Assembly: GCF_030506255.1 (NCBI RefSeq)
Contig: NZ_CP113431.1
Span: forward strand, 124,001 to 188,000
DNA: 64,000 nt
Source of the DNA: Nocardioides sp. Arc9.136
GTDB taxonomy: Bacteria > Actinomycetota > Actinomycetes > Propionibacteriales > Nocardioidaceae
Reading direction: 5' to 3'
This document shows positions 7,248 to 14,987 of this stretch, piece by piece. Both the position numbers and the translations under genes were made by a program. Within the stretch, counting starts at the first letter, position 1; every line of letters starts with the position of its first letter. A model generated the notes under the pieces. The model had not been told where the DNA came from. It saw only the letters and a program-made list of their open reading frames with translations, and searched no databases.

Positions 7248-8237
7248 TCACTCCTCGCCGGAGATGCCGCGCTGGCCGATCGTGTAGCCGAGCTGGAAGC
7301 GCGTCTCCGCCTCGAACTCGCTCTTGAGGTCGGCGACGTACCCCGCGTAGGTGCGGGGGCTGACGCCGAGCCGCTTGGCCGAGACAGGGTCGGGATGGCC
7401 CTCGATGAGCATCCGCAGGGTCATCGCGCGCTGCTCGGCGGCGATGTCCTTGAGCATCGTCGCGCTGCGGCTGGTGAAGGGCCGGCCCCGCTCCCACGAG
7501 CGCTCGAAGACGTCGACGAGGTAGGAGACCACCGACGGCTCGCGCACGGCGAGCGCGACGCTGAGGTCGTCGCCGCTGGGGATGACCGCGACCCGCCGGT
7601 CGATGACGATCATCCGGTTGAAGAACTCGTCGAGCGTGCGGACCTCGGCACCGCGGGCCGTCACCGCGGCGACGTACTCGCGGGTGGCGCTGCTGCGCCG
7701 GGCGCTGTGCTGGTAGAGCGTGCGGATCCGGGCGCCGCGCTCGAGCAGGGCGCTGTCGCGCTGGGTGATGCCGGCCGAGAGCTGCAGGTCGCGGCCGGTC
7801 TGCGGCTGCGCGGTGAGCGCCTCCTCCTGGCACTCCGCGACCAGGCCGGCGAGGAACGGCCCGATGGCCTCGGCGCGCAGGTAGGTGAACGGCCCGACCT
7901 CCGTGGCCTGCGGCGTACGTCGCCAGGCCTGCCCCAGGCTGGCCAGCGTCGAGGACCAGGCGGCCGACTCCTGGAGCAGGCGCGCGCCCTCGCGACCCAG
8001 GGGGGAGACCACGCGCGCGACCGTGCTGGTGGGGTCCTCGGGCAGCCACCGGTCGGACTCCGCGTCGTGACGGACCAGGCCCAGCTCGACGAGGAGGTCG
8101 AGCGCACGGCGGAGCGTCTCGTCCGTGGCGAGCCGGGGGTCGTCGGGCGCCAGCCCGGCCTCGGTCAGCATCTCCTCGTACAGCGGCGCGGCGACGGTCT
8201 CGAACAGCTGCCGGTCCTGCGAGTCGTACTCGTCCAC
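7248..8237 (-). CDS. LuxR-type HTH regulator with TrmB/PLD-like effector domain
   Basis: 329 aa from GTG, preceded by GGGGAGG. The N-terminal third is helical and winged-helix-like (LATDETLRRALDLLVELGLVRHD), resembling the TrmB-type N terminus. The middle, about residues 170-265, has the TrmB/phospholipase-D-like effector pattern (ARIRTLYQHSARR, EVRTLDEFFNRMIVIDRRVAVIP, SYLVDVFERSWE). The C-terminal 65 residues are a LuxR-type helix-turn-helix (MTLRMLIEGHPDPVSAKRLG, VSPRTYAGYVADLKSEF). Such three-part regulators are multiplied in actinomycetes and often stand alone. Here the convergent neighbour is a secreted peptide gene. An upstream in-frame start would add a cysteine-containing leader without homology. 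Confidence 0.8.
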   Translation of the reverse strand: MDEYDSQDRQLFETVAAPLYEEMLTEAGLAPDDPRLATDETLRRALDLLVELGLVRHDAESDRWLPEDPTSTVARVVSPLGREGARLLQESAAWSSTLASLGQAWRRTPQATEVGPFTYLRAEAIGPFLAGLVAECQEEALTAQPQTGRDLQLSAGITQRDSALLERGARIRTLYQHSARRSSATREYVAAVTARGAEVRTLDEFFNRMIVIDRRVAVIPSGDDLSVALAVREPSVVSYLVDVFERSWERGRPFTSRSATMLKDIAAEQRAMTLRMLIEGHPDPVSAKRLGVSPRTYAGYVADLKSEFEAETRFQLGYTIGQRGISGEE

Positions 8238-8334
8238 GGACCTCCCCTTGCTCTCACACTGCGGGCACACGTGGGCACGCCTGCCAAAGGCTCCGAGACG
8301 TTCCGATCTTGGCACAGGGCGCCACACGCGCCAC

Positions 8335-8364
8335 GGGGGCCCCGTCCGTGCGGACGGGGCCCCC
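8335..8364 (-). terminator. Hairpin terminator downstream of pckG
   Basis: Perfect 14-bp stem GGGGGCCCCGTCCG / CGGACGGGGCCCCC with a 2-nt TG loop, 45 bp past the pckG stop codon. It also insulates the regulator gene that follows on the same strand. Confidence 0.78.
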
Positions 8365-8409
8365 GGTGGGGTGCTGCGGGGTGCTGCGGGTGGTGCCGCG
8401 CTGCGACGT

Positions 8410-10218
8410 TCAGGCGCCGAGGCGCGCCTTGAGGCCGTCGAGCTCGGTCCACAGCACGGCGGGGAGGTCGTCGCCGAACTTCTCGAACCACTCCTGGATC
8501 TGCGGGATCTCGGCCTTCCACTCCTCGGGGTCGACCGCGAGCGCCTTGCGCAGGTCGTCCTCGTCGAGGTCGAGGCCGTCGACGTCGAGGGAGCCCGGGG
8601 CCGGGACGTGCCCGATCGCGGTCTCCTCGGCGGCGGCCTGGCCGTCGATGCGCTCGACGACCCACTTCAGCACGCGGCTGTTCTCGCCGAAGCCCGGCCA
8701 CAGGAAGCCGCCCTCGTCGTCGCGGCGGAACCAGTTGACGTAGAAGATCTTCGGCAGCTTCGCCGCGTCGTTGTCCTTGCCGACGTTGATCCAGTGGCTG
8801 AAGTAGTCACCGGCGTTGTAGCCGATGAACGGCAGCATCGCCATCGGGTCGCGGCGCACGACGCCGACCGCGCCGACCGCGGCGGCGGTGGTCTCCGAGG
8901 AGAGCGTCGCGCCGAGGAAGGTGCCGTGGGTCCAGTCGCGGGCCTCGAAGACCAGCGGGACCGTCGTCTTGCGGCGACCGCCGAACAGGATCGCGTCGAT
9001 CGGCACGCCGCGCGGGTCGTCGTACTCGTCGGCGAGGATGTCGCACTGCTTGATCGGCGTGCAGTAGCGGCTGTTCGGGTGGCTGGAGAGCTCCTCGGAG
9101 TCCGGGGTCCACGGCTCGCCCTTCCAGGACGTCGCCCGGGCCGGCGGGTTCTCCAGTCCCTCCCACCAGACGTCGCCGTCCTCGGTGAGCGCGACGTTGG
9201 TGAAGACCGAGTTGCCCTTCTCGATCGTCTTCATCGCGTTCGGGTTGGTGTGGTAGTTGGTGCCCGGCGCGACGCCGAAGAAGCCGTACTCGGGGTTGAC
9301 CGCCCAGAGGCGGCCGTCCTCGCCGATCCGCATCCAGGCGATGTCGTCGCCGAGGGTCTCGACCTTCCAGCCCGGGATCGTCGGCTCGAGCATCGCCAGG
9401 TTGGTCTTGCCGCAGGCGCTCGGGAAGGCGGCGGCGATGTACTTCACGACGCCCGCCGGGCTGGTGAGCTTGAGGATCAGCATGTGCTCGGCCAGCCAGC
9501 CCTCGTCGCGGGCCATGACGCTCGCGATGCGCAGGGCGTAGCACTTCTTGCCCAGCAGCGCGTTGCCGCCGTAGCCGGAGCCGAAGGACCAGATGCCCCG
9601 CTCCTCGGGGAAGTGCACGATGTACTTGGTGTCGTTGCACGGCCAGGCGACGTCCTTCTCGCCCTCGGCCAGCGGGTGGCCCACGGAGTGGACGGCCTCG
9701 ACGAAGTCCGCGTCGAGCTCCTCCATCCGGCGCAGGACGTTGGTGCCCATCCGGGCCATCACGCGCATCGAGGCGGTGACGTACGCCGAGTCGGTGATCT
9801 CGATGCCGAACATCGGGCGCTCGGACTCGAGGTGGCCCATGACGAAGGGGATGACGTACATCGTGCGGCCCTTCATGCAGCCCTCGTACAGGCCGTTCAT
9901 GAGGGACTTCATCTCGCCCGGGTCCATCCAGTTGTTGGTGGGCCCCGCGTCCTTCTCGTCGACCGAGCAGATGTACGTCCGGTCCTCGACGCGCGCGACG
10001 TCGATGGGGTCGGAGGCGGCGTAGAAGGAGTTCGGCTTGATCGAGGGGTTGAGCCGGGTGAAGGTGCCGGTGGACTCGAGCGCCCGGGTCAGCTCGTCCC
10101 ACTCCTGGTCGTCGCCGGTGCACCAGTGGATGCTGTCCGGCTGCATGATCGCGGCCCACTTCTCGACGAAGTCGGCGATGCCTCGGTGGGTGGTCGGTGC
10201 CTGCGTCTCGGCGGTCAT
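8410..10218 (-). CDS. pckG: Phosphoenolpyruvate carboxykinase (GTP)
   Basis: 602 aa, the normal length of the GTP-dependent family. It catalyses oxaloacetate + GTP = PEP + CO2 + GDP, the entry step of gluconeogenesis, and is cytosolic. The kinase P-loop [12 protein letters not shown] (about residues 265-276) contains the reactive cysteine. Other family blocks are [13 protein letters not shown] near the N terminus, [43 protein letters not shown], and the metal-site region [12 protein letters not shown]. The ATG is the first codon of the homologous N terminus. It stands alone, with its own terminator. Confidence 0.97.
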   Translation of the reverse strand: MTAETQAPTTHRGIADFVEKWAAIMQPDSIHWCTGDDQEWDELTRALESTGTFTRLNPSIKPNSFYAASDPIDVARVEDRTYICSVDEKDAGPTNNWMDPGEMKSLMNGLYEGCMKGRTMYVIPFVMGHLESERPMFGIEITDSAYVTASMRVMARMGTNVLRRMEELDADFVEAVHSVGHPLAEGEKDVAWPCNDTKYIVHFPEERGIWSFGSGYGGNALLGKKCYALRIASVMARDEGWLAEHMLILKLTSPAGVVKYIAAAFPSACGKTNLAMLEPTIPGWKVETLGDDIAWMRIGEDGRLWAVNPEYGFFGVAPGTNYHTNPNAMKTIEKGNSVFTNVALTEDGDVWWEGLENPPARATSWKGEPWTPDSEELSSHPNSRYCTPIKQCDILADEYDDPRGVPIDAILFGGRRKTTVPLVFEARDWTHGTFLGATLSSETTAAAVGAVGVVRRDPMAMLPFIGYNAGDYFSHWINVGKDNDAAKLPKIFYVNWFRRDDEGGFLWPGFGENSRVLKWVVERIDGQAAAEETAIGHVPAPGSLDVDGLDLDEDDLRKALAVDPEEWKAEIPQIQEWFEKFGDDLPAVLWTELDGLKARLGA

Positions 10219-10589
10219 TGCCCTGGGTCCTGTTCCCTCTCGCGCATTCGCGGTGGCCGCCTCGCTCGGCGAGGGCCGCCGGCCGTCGAGCGTATCGACG
10301 GTGTGTCGTGGAGCTGCTGTGGATCGCGCGGCGTCGTTGTCGGCGACTGTTCGTGGTGCACCGGGGGTCGACGGGAGCCGCCGAGGGCCCCGGTTCGCTG
10401 AATGTACCCGCGGCCTCCGGGGGTGAGTATTGGATCGTTCAACGGCTCGTGTGCCAGGTCACACCGGGTGTCGGGGCCCGGTGGAGGGGGAAGGAGGGGG
10501 TGTTCCCCCGTCGGCCCGGGCTCCCCTGATTTCGGGTTCGTCGCCCGGGTCGGCTATCGTCTTCCTTCGTCCACCGACGCGGTGGGCAG
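10219..10589. other. Intergenic region between pckG and tRNA-Arg
   Basis: 371 bp without a convincing gene. The left part should hold the pckG promoter and leader. The right end carries a TATCGT -10-like hexamer at 10554-10559, about 30 bp before the tRNA, which probably drives it. The G-rich run around 10480-10510 forms no clear hairpin. Open frames here lack homology-like composition and start signals. Confidence 0.5.
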
Positions 10590-10662
10590 GCGCCCGTAGC
10601 TCAACGGATAGAGCATCTGACTACGGATCAGAAGGTTTGGGGTTCGAATCCCTACGGGCGCG
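10590..10662 (+). tRNA. tRNA-Arg (anticodon ACG)
   Basis: 73 nt. Acceptor GCGCCCG/CGGGCGC, D-arm TAGCTCAACGGATAGAGCA, anticodon stem TCTGA/TCAGA with loop CTACGGA, giving ACG (A34 would be edited to inosine to read CGU/CGC/CGA), and T-arm GGGGTTCGAATCCCT. CCA is not encoded. The 3' end and the following terminator are part of a direct repeat found again at 14123. Confidence 0.95.
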
Positions 10663-10711
10663 CAGGACTGAACGGCCCTTCACCGGCGGAGACGCAGCTG
10701 AGGGGCCGTTC
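10658..10711 (+). repeat. Direct repeat copy 1 (tRNA-Arg 3' end plus terminator)
   Basis: This 54-bp stretch begins within the last five bases of tRNA-Arg. It matches 14123-14176 at 46 of 54 positions without gaps. The shared blocks are GCGCGCAGGAC, ACGGCCC, GCGGAGACGCAG and GAGGGG. Within it, GAACGGCCC...GGGCCGTTC (10670-10711) forms the tRNA terminator hairpin. It may be the attachment-site side of an old integration event, or a duplicated terminator. Confidence 0.6.
10670..10711 (+). terminator. Terminator hairpin after tRNA-Arg
   Basis: Arms GAACGGCCCTTC and GAGGGGCCGTTC pair (one G-T wobble) around a loop that includes CACCGGCGGAGACGCAGCT. The hairpin starts eight bases after the tRNA end. 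Confidence 0.65.
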
Positions 10712-11522
10712 TCCATTGGTGACACGCCTTGCTCGGTGCTAGCACAGTGCTGAGGGTCCGGGGTCGATGCCGCCCCAGCATCGGCTGTCGAGCTGCGGTA
10801 TCACCTCGAGGGCACCTCGATCTCGGGTTCCATGGACTGGCCAGGTCCGCTGCGGGTGTGGCTGCACGAGCGCCTGCTGCGCGGCCTCGAGCGCCCGTCC
10901 GGAGGCGCTCAGCCCAGTCGCGTCGGGCGGGTGGTCTCCGCGGAGAGCGATGCGTGGGTGGTGAGCGAACCGGTTACCCGCGTGCGCCACACGGGCTTCG
11001 ACTGCTTCACCGGCCGCTCGGGCGACGGCATCGGTCAGGCGGACGGTCTCACGGTCAGCCGGGAGTGGGACTCGCGTAGCAGCTCGTTCGTGCGCAGGTC
11101 GGATGCGTGGCTCGCCGCGCCGCGGTCGAGAAGGCGTTGTCGAGCGTCGGTCTCCGACGCCAGCCGCGGGCCGCTGGCGAAGACCGTCCTGGCCGGGGTC
11201 GCCCCGCCATCGGTGCCTCTGCGATGCTGTCGATGATCGTCGACGACTCACCGGCCTCTCCGCGGCGCGAGGTCGAGCAGCGTCCAGTCCGGCTTGCACT
11301 CCGACACCCCACCGGCCGGTCGTGCCAGGTGATCGTCAACGCGGCAGATTCCGATGTCTCGCTCAGCCTGGCGGCCACGCACGGAGCGGTTCTCAGCACT
11401 TACGCCTGGTTCGTTGCTCAGCGCCGCTCACTTCGGCCGCCACCTCGGGTGGCCGCGAAGTGGGCGGCGGCCGTGGCGTTCACCGAGCCTGAGGCCCGCT
11501 AGGACGTGTGCCTGGTCGGTTC
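10712..11522. other. 811-bp region without a recognisable intact gene
   Basis: Several medium open frames overlap here on both strands (for example 10832-11236 and 11107-11502 on +, 11055-11399 on -). None starts behind a ribosome-binding site or shows a family I recognise. The + frames at 10832 and 11107 run in different phases and could be pieces of a decayed gene. Stretches such as SRSSSFVRRSDAWLA and SDVSLSLAATHGAVLSTYAWF are only weakly protein-like. The segment is more AT-rich than its neighbours and lies just inside the repeat-flanked interval next to tRNA-Arg. Confidence 0.4.
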
Positions 11523-12267
11523 TCAGACCTGACCCAGGCCACCGTCTACCGGGATGTCCGCACCGTTGATGAAGGACGCCTCGTCGGATGCGACGAACGC
11601 GACGGCGTTGGCCATCTCGTACGGTTCGCCGACCCGGCGCGAGGGGGACCTCCGTACGGCGTCGTCGACGAAGGCCTGGAATGACTCGTCGAACGCGCCG
11701 CTCCTGAAGCCCTCGCCGGCGTTGGGGCCGGAGGTCACGACGTTGACACGGATCTTCCGGTCGGCGAGTTCTGAGGCCCAGGAGCGCGCGAAGTTGCGGA
11801 TCGCGGCCTTGGTGGCGGCGTAGACGCTTGCCGAGGGGGTCCCCTGCTGCGCCGCCAACGAGGACATCATGATGATCGATCCGCCGTTGGTCAGGATGGG
11901 GAGGGCGGCTTGAACGAGGAAGACCAGGCCCTTGATGTTCACCCCGAGCTGCTGGTCAAGGGTCTCTTCGGTGATCTGCCCTAGAGGCTCGAAGCCTGCT
12001 GCTGCGGCGTTGGTGAAGAGGATGTCGACCTTCCCGTGGTGGCCCTGATCTGCTCGATCACTGCCTTGATGTCTTCCTTGCTTCCAGCATCTGCACGAAC
12101 TCCAGTCAGCTGCGGTCCCCGGCCTCGGCTGCGCGCAACTGCTCGACTCGACGACCGGTCACGAAGACGGTCGCTCCCTCGTCGATGAGCCGCTTGGCAG
12201 TGGCGAAGCCCATGCCCACACTTCCCCCGGAGATCAGCGCGACCTTTCCGTCGGAACGAGTGCTCAT
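11523..12267 (-). pseudogene. Short-chain dehydrogenase/reductase broken by two frameshifts
   Basis: An SDR of about 245 residues can be reassembled from three phases. The ATG frame encodes SDGKVALISGGSVGMGFATA (Rossmann motif GGSVGMG) and stops at 12107-12109 after RAAEAGDRS. The next phase gives QLTGVRADAGSKEDIKAVIE. A second shift near 12030-12036 leads into GKVDILFTNAAAAGFEPL and then VNIKGLVFLVQAAL. The catalytic set is intact in the last part: Ser in MMSSLAAQ, YAATK with Tyr and Lys. Both lesions lie within about 80 bp. Closest in style to SDRs that oxidise or reduce small carbonyls. It is probably a decayed partner of the adjacent reductase gene; a base-calling error would be the alternative. 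Confidence 0.8.
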
Positions 12268-12413
12268 TTCGCTTTCCTTGCTCTCTACGTTGATGCGACG
12301 ACGTGCTTGGTCGTCGATGTACTGAGGTGGAGCTGCGGTGCGTGCCCAGGTAGCGAGGAGCCCCGCCCTGAACGGGGAGGTGGTGTCGTCCAGGGGGTGG
12401 GGCCCACTGGGAT

Positions 12414-13145
12414 CTACGCGGTGATCTCGCGGTAGATCTGGACGCCGTTGACCATGTCGACGCCGATCTCCGGCTTGTACACGGCCTGGATCTGGGCGGG
12501 CCGATCGCGGTCCATGCGCGTCTTGTCGGCGCGTGCGAGCGCGCCCTGGAGGGCGGTGGCGTCCAGGTCGGTGCAGTACGCGGGAGTGCCCGGCTGCATG
12601 CGCCAGGAGTCGGCGAGGCTTCCGGCGTCGACGGCGTCGAAGCCCGTGTCCTCGACCAGCTGCATGACCACCTTCTTGGCCGCTGCGTCGTCGCCGGCGA
12701 CCGGCAGCGCCACCCGGTCCAGGTCGCCCGATGCGCGTCCCTTGATCGCGAGGCTGCGGGAGAAGATCGAGCTCCAGGCCTTGGTGAGGGGTCGGCCGAC
12801 CTGTTCGCTGAGCCAGGCCGTGTCAGAGGCCGCGTCCGCCACCCCCTCCATCACGCCGGCCTCGGGGTAGTAGTTGGACATGTCGACGATGACCGTCGAC
12901 GCGGGCGCCTCGCGCAGGGTCTGGGCCAGGCCGGGGATGGCCACGAACGGGATCGACAGCACCACGGCGTCGGCGTGTGCCACGGCGTCGGCGACTGTGG
13001 CCGGACGTGCACCGAGCTCCGCGGCCAGCTCCTGCAGGGACGCAGGGCCGCGGGAGTTGGCCAGGGTCAGGTCGTGGTTGGCGGCCGCCAGGACGCGCGC
13101 GAGCTCGCTGCCGATGTTCCCGGTTCCGATGACCGCGACATTCAT
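12414..13145 (-). CDS. F420/NADP-dependent reductase-like oxidoreductase (NAD-binding)
   Basis: 243 aa starting at MNVAVIGTGNIGSELARVL, with the dinucleotide motif GTGNIGS at residues 7-13. The fold is the NADP oxidoreductase/coenzyme F420-dependent family (FNO-like), which moves hydride between F420 or a small ketone and NADP. The family stretch ADAVVLSIPFVAIPGL and the following DMSNYYPEAG are present. The C-terminal half ends in GVDMVNGVQIYREITA. It shares a short control region with a divergent TetR gene, which suggests it is that repressor's target. The SDR pseudogene downstream was probably in the same operon. The substrate is unknown. Confidence 0.78.
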   Translation of the reverse strand: MNVAVIGTGNIGSELARVLAAANHDLTLANSRGPASLQELAAELGARPATVADAVAHADAVVLSIPFVAIPGLAQTLREAPASTVIVDMSNYYPEAGVMEGVADAASDTAWLSEQVGRPLTKAWSSIFSRSLAIKGRASGDLDRVALPVAGDDAAAKKVVMQLVEDTGFDAVDAGSLADSWRMQPGTPAYCTDLDATALQGALARADKTRMDRDRPAQIQAVYKPEIGVDMVNGVQIYREITA

Positions 13146-13249
13146 GGGGTTCTCCTTGTTCGGGCGCCGAGATCGGGTCCGGCGCGGGGGATGACGGAGG
13201 CGGTCCGGCGTCTGCGAGGAGCGCGACATCAGGTCTGCACCGCCTCGTC

Positions 13250-13280
13250 ACTGTACGTCACTACTGACAGTAACTGTCAA
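13250..13280 (-). promoter_or_regulatory. Promoter of the reductase gene: TTGACA / TACAGT, 19-bp spacing
   Basis: Read on the minus strand, TTGACA (13275-13280) and TACAGT (13250-13255) form a near-consensus sigma-70-type promoter. The spacer is slightly long. The palindrome TGACAGTAACTGTCA overlaps the -35 box, as expected of a repressor site. Confidence 0.5.
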
Positions 13281-13299
13281 ATACGTTAGGTGCTAACGT
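13265..13299. promoter_or_regulatory. Two palindromic operator candidates for the TetR regulator
   Basis: TGACAGTAACTGTCA (13265-13279) is a perfect 15-bp palindrome. ACGTTAG-GTG-CTAACGT (13283-13299) is a perfect 7+3+7 inverted repeat. They lie side by side between the divergent reductase and tetR genes. The second contains TAACGT, a -10 element 7 nt before the tetR ATG. Binding at both sites would silence both genes. Confidence 0.6.
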
Positions 13300-13306
13300 C
13301 CGTGGC

Positions 13307-13900
13307 ATGGCGGGCACTGGAGTTCGTGAGGTAGCGCGACGCGCGGTCCACGCTGAGATCACCTCGGCTGCGGAGTCGCTGTTTCGAGAGCAGGGCTACG
13401 ACGCGACGACGGTTGACCAGATCGCCGAGCGCGTGGGGATGTCGCAGCGGACGTTCTTCCGCCACGTCGGGACCAAGGAGGACCTGGTCCTCGCCGAGTT
13501 CGATCGGCTCTCGGCACGCATGGTCGAAGACGCTCGGTCGCGCCCCGAGACGGAGGACCCATGGTCATCGCTGCGGCATGCCTTCGAGGTCGTCGTCGGC
13601 CAACGCGAGGACCAAGCCGCTCGCGAGCGAGCCACACTCATGATGTCGATCGTCGAGACCAGCGGCACTCTTCGGGCCGCGTACTTCGACCGGATGGACC
13701 TCGTCCAGCGTCAACTCGTCGACGTCCTGCAGGAACGCGCGCCCGGGGCCGAAGACCGCGTCCTGATGCGGGCTCTCGTCGGCGCCGCTTTCGCCGCGCT
13801 CCATGCCGTCAGCGAGAACTGCGAACTAGCCGACGGACCCGACACCTTCGCCGCCGACCTCGACCGAATCCTTGCTCGCCTCGCACCGACCGATGTCTGA
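13307..13900 (+). CDS. TetR/AcrR family repressor
   Basis: 197 aa. The N-terminal helix-turn-helix is clear at about residues 15-60 (AESLFREQGYDATTVDQIAE, RVGMSQRTFFRHVGTKEDLV). The remaining 135 residues form an all-helical ligand domain with no identified ligand. It is divergent from the F420/NADP-type reductase and sits next to two strong palindromes, so autoregulation and control of the reductase are inferred. The start is supported by the -10-like TAACGT just upstream. Codon use is somewhat less GC-biased than in the rest of the window. Confidence 0.88.
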   Translation: MAGTGVREVARRAVHAEITSAAESLFREQGYDATTVDQIAERVGMSQRTFFRHVGTKEDLVLAEFDRLSARMVEDARSRPETEDPWSSLRHAFEVVVGQREDQAARERATLMMSIVETSGTLRAAYFDRMDLVQRQLVDVLQERAPGAEDRVLMRALVGAAFAALHAVSENCELADGPDTFAADLDRILARLAPTDV

Positions 13901-14317
13901 CGCGCACCGGTCCCGAGGCTGGCCGGCGCGGAACCCGGTGCCAAGCGTGTCCGCGGACGGATGCTTGCGCCAGTCCTTCGCGACCGCTCATCGGCGTGAG
14001 CGTGCGGTGCCTCCACTCGTGAGGTAGCACCAGGTGCAGGTTGCAGCTGCCACGTGGTTGCCGGCACCGGTGACCAGACCTGGCTGGACGCGCCCGAGCT
14101 CGCGCGGATCTCGCAACCCAGTGCGCGCAGGACGGGACGGCCCCTCACCAGCGGAGACGCAGGCGAGGGGGCGGTCCTGCGTCTGCAGGAGGCCGGCGCC
14201 CGGACGCTCGCTCGAGCAGCGTCGTCATCTCCTCCGCAGGTACCGACGTCCTGGGCCCAGGTACCGCGCTCGTCCGAACGGCGCCGATCGTCTGCGAACG
14301 GCGCCGAGGATGGGTCC
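13901..14317. other. Intergenic region carrying the second direct-repeat copy
   Basis: 417 bp with no supported gene. It holds the second copy of the tRNA-linked repeat, and a tandem CGAACGGCGCCGA pair (about 14276 and 14296) just before the next gene. GAGGAT at 14306-14311, six bases before the GTG at 14318, may be that gene's -10 element. Confidence 0.5.
14123..14176 (+). repeat. Direct repeat copy 2 (imperfect copy of tRNA-Arg 3' flank)
   Basis: Matches 10658-10711 at 46 of 54 bases. It keeps the five terminal tRNA bases and the terminator-like arms, but no other part of the tRNA. The interval between the copies is 3,465 bp and contains the SDR pseudogene, the reductase and tetR. Confidence 0.6.
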
Positions 14318-14923
14318 GTGACCTCGTTCCCACGCGCCGTCTCCTCCGCCCTCGCCGTGGTCGGCGCCAGCCTGCTGCTCGGCGCCCTGACGTCGTGGGC
14401 GCAGGGTGTGCTGCCGCATGCGCTCGCGTCGTTCGCCAACTCGCCCTCCGGCTGGACGGTGCTGACCGCCCTGCTCGTCGCCGCGGCACGGCCGCCGCTG
14501 GCCCTGGGCGCGGTGCTCGGGGTCGCGTCGTTCGTCGCCCTGGTGCTCGGCTACACCGTGGCCTCCGAGCTGCGGGGCCTCACCTACGACCCGGTGCTCT
14601 GGAGCGTGGTCGGGATCATCGCCGGTCCGTTCGTCGGCGTCGCGGCCGCCGCGGTCGTGGGGGACCGGACCGTCCACAGCGCGCTCGGCGCGGGCGCCCT
14701 CGCGGGCGTGCTGGTCGCGGACGGGGTCTACGGCCTAACCGTCGTCGGTTCCAGCACGAGCCCGGTCTACTGGACCATGTGCCTCGTGGCCGGTGTCGTC
14801 CTGGTCGGCGGCACCGCCGCACGGCTGCGCACCCCCGCCGCGGCTGCAGGCGTCCTCGCCAGCGCCGCGGCCGCCACGGGCGTGCTGAGCCTGGGGTACG
14901 GCGTGCTCAACGCGATGGGCTGA
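14318..14923 (+). CDS. DUF6518-like integral membrane protein
   Basis: 201 aa, almost entirely hydrophobic with about six transmembrane helices (for example ALAVVGASLLLGALTSWA, ALGAVLGVASFVALVLGYTV, SVVGIIAGPFVGVAAAAVV). A conserved-looking loop YWTMCLVAGVVLVGG sits near the C terminus. The pattern fits actinobacterial DUF6518 proteins of unknown function. The GTG start is preferred because a -10-like hexamer lies six bases upstream and because the longer frame would run into the intergenic repeat. No neighbour suggests a role. Confidence 0.68.
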   Translation: MTSFPRAVSSALAVVGASLLLGALTSWAQGVLPHALASFANSPSGWTVLTALLVAAARPPLALGAVLGVASFVALVLGYTVASELRGLTYDPVLWSVVGIIAGPFVGVAAAAVVGDRTVHSALGAGALAGVLVADGVYGLTVVGSSTSPVYWTMCLVAGVVLVGGTAARLRTPAAAAGVLASAAAATGVLSLGYGVLNAMG

Positions 14924-14987
14924 TCCGGTGACGACTAGGGTCGGCCAGGAGCGGTGCCGCTGCCGGGCCGAGGCCGCAGGACGACCG

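Noticed and set aside
11055..11399. A 114-codon minus-strand frame as a gene
   Set aside because: No recognisable motif, no ribosome-binding site, and it overlaps two equally weak + frames.
10664..14130. Active integrative element at tRNA-Arg
   Set aside because: No integrase, relaxase or replication gene is seen between the repeats, and the repeat copies differ at 8 of 54 bases. It is reported only as a possible relic.
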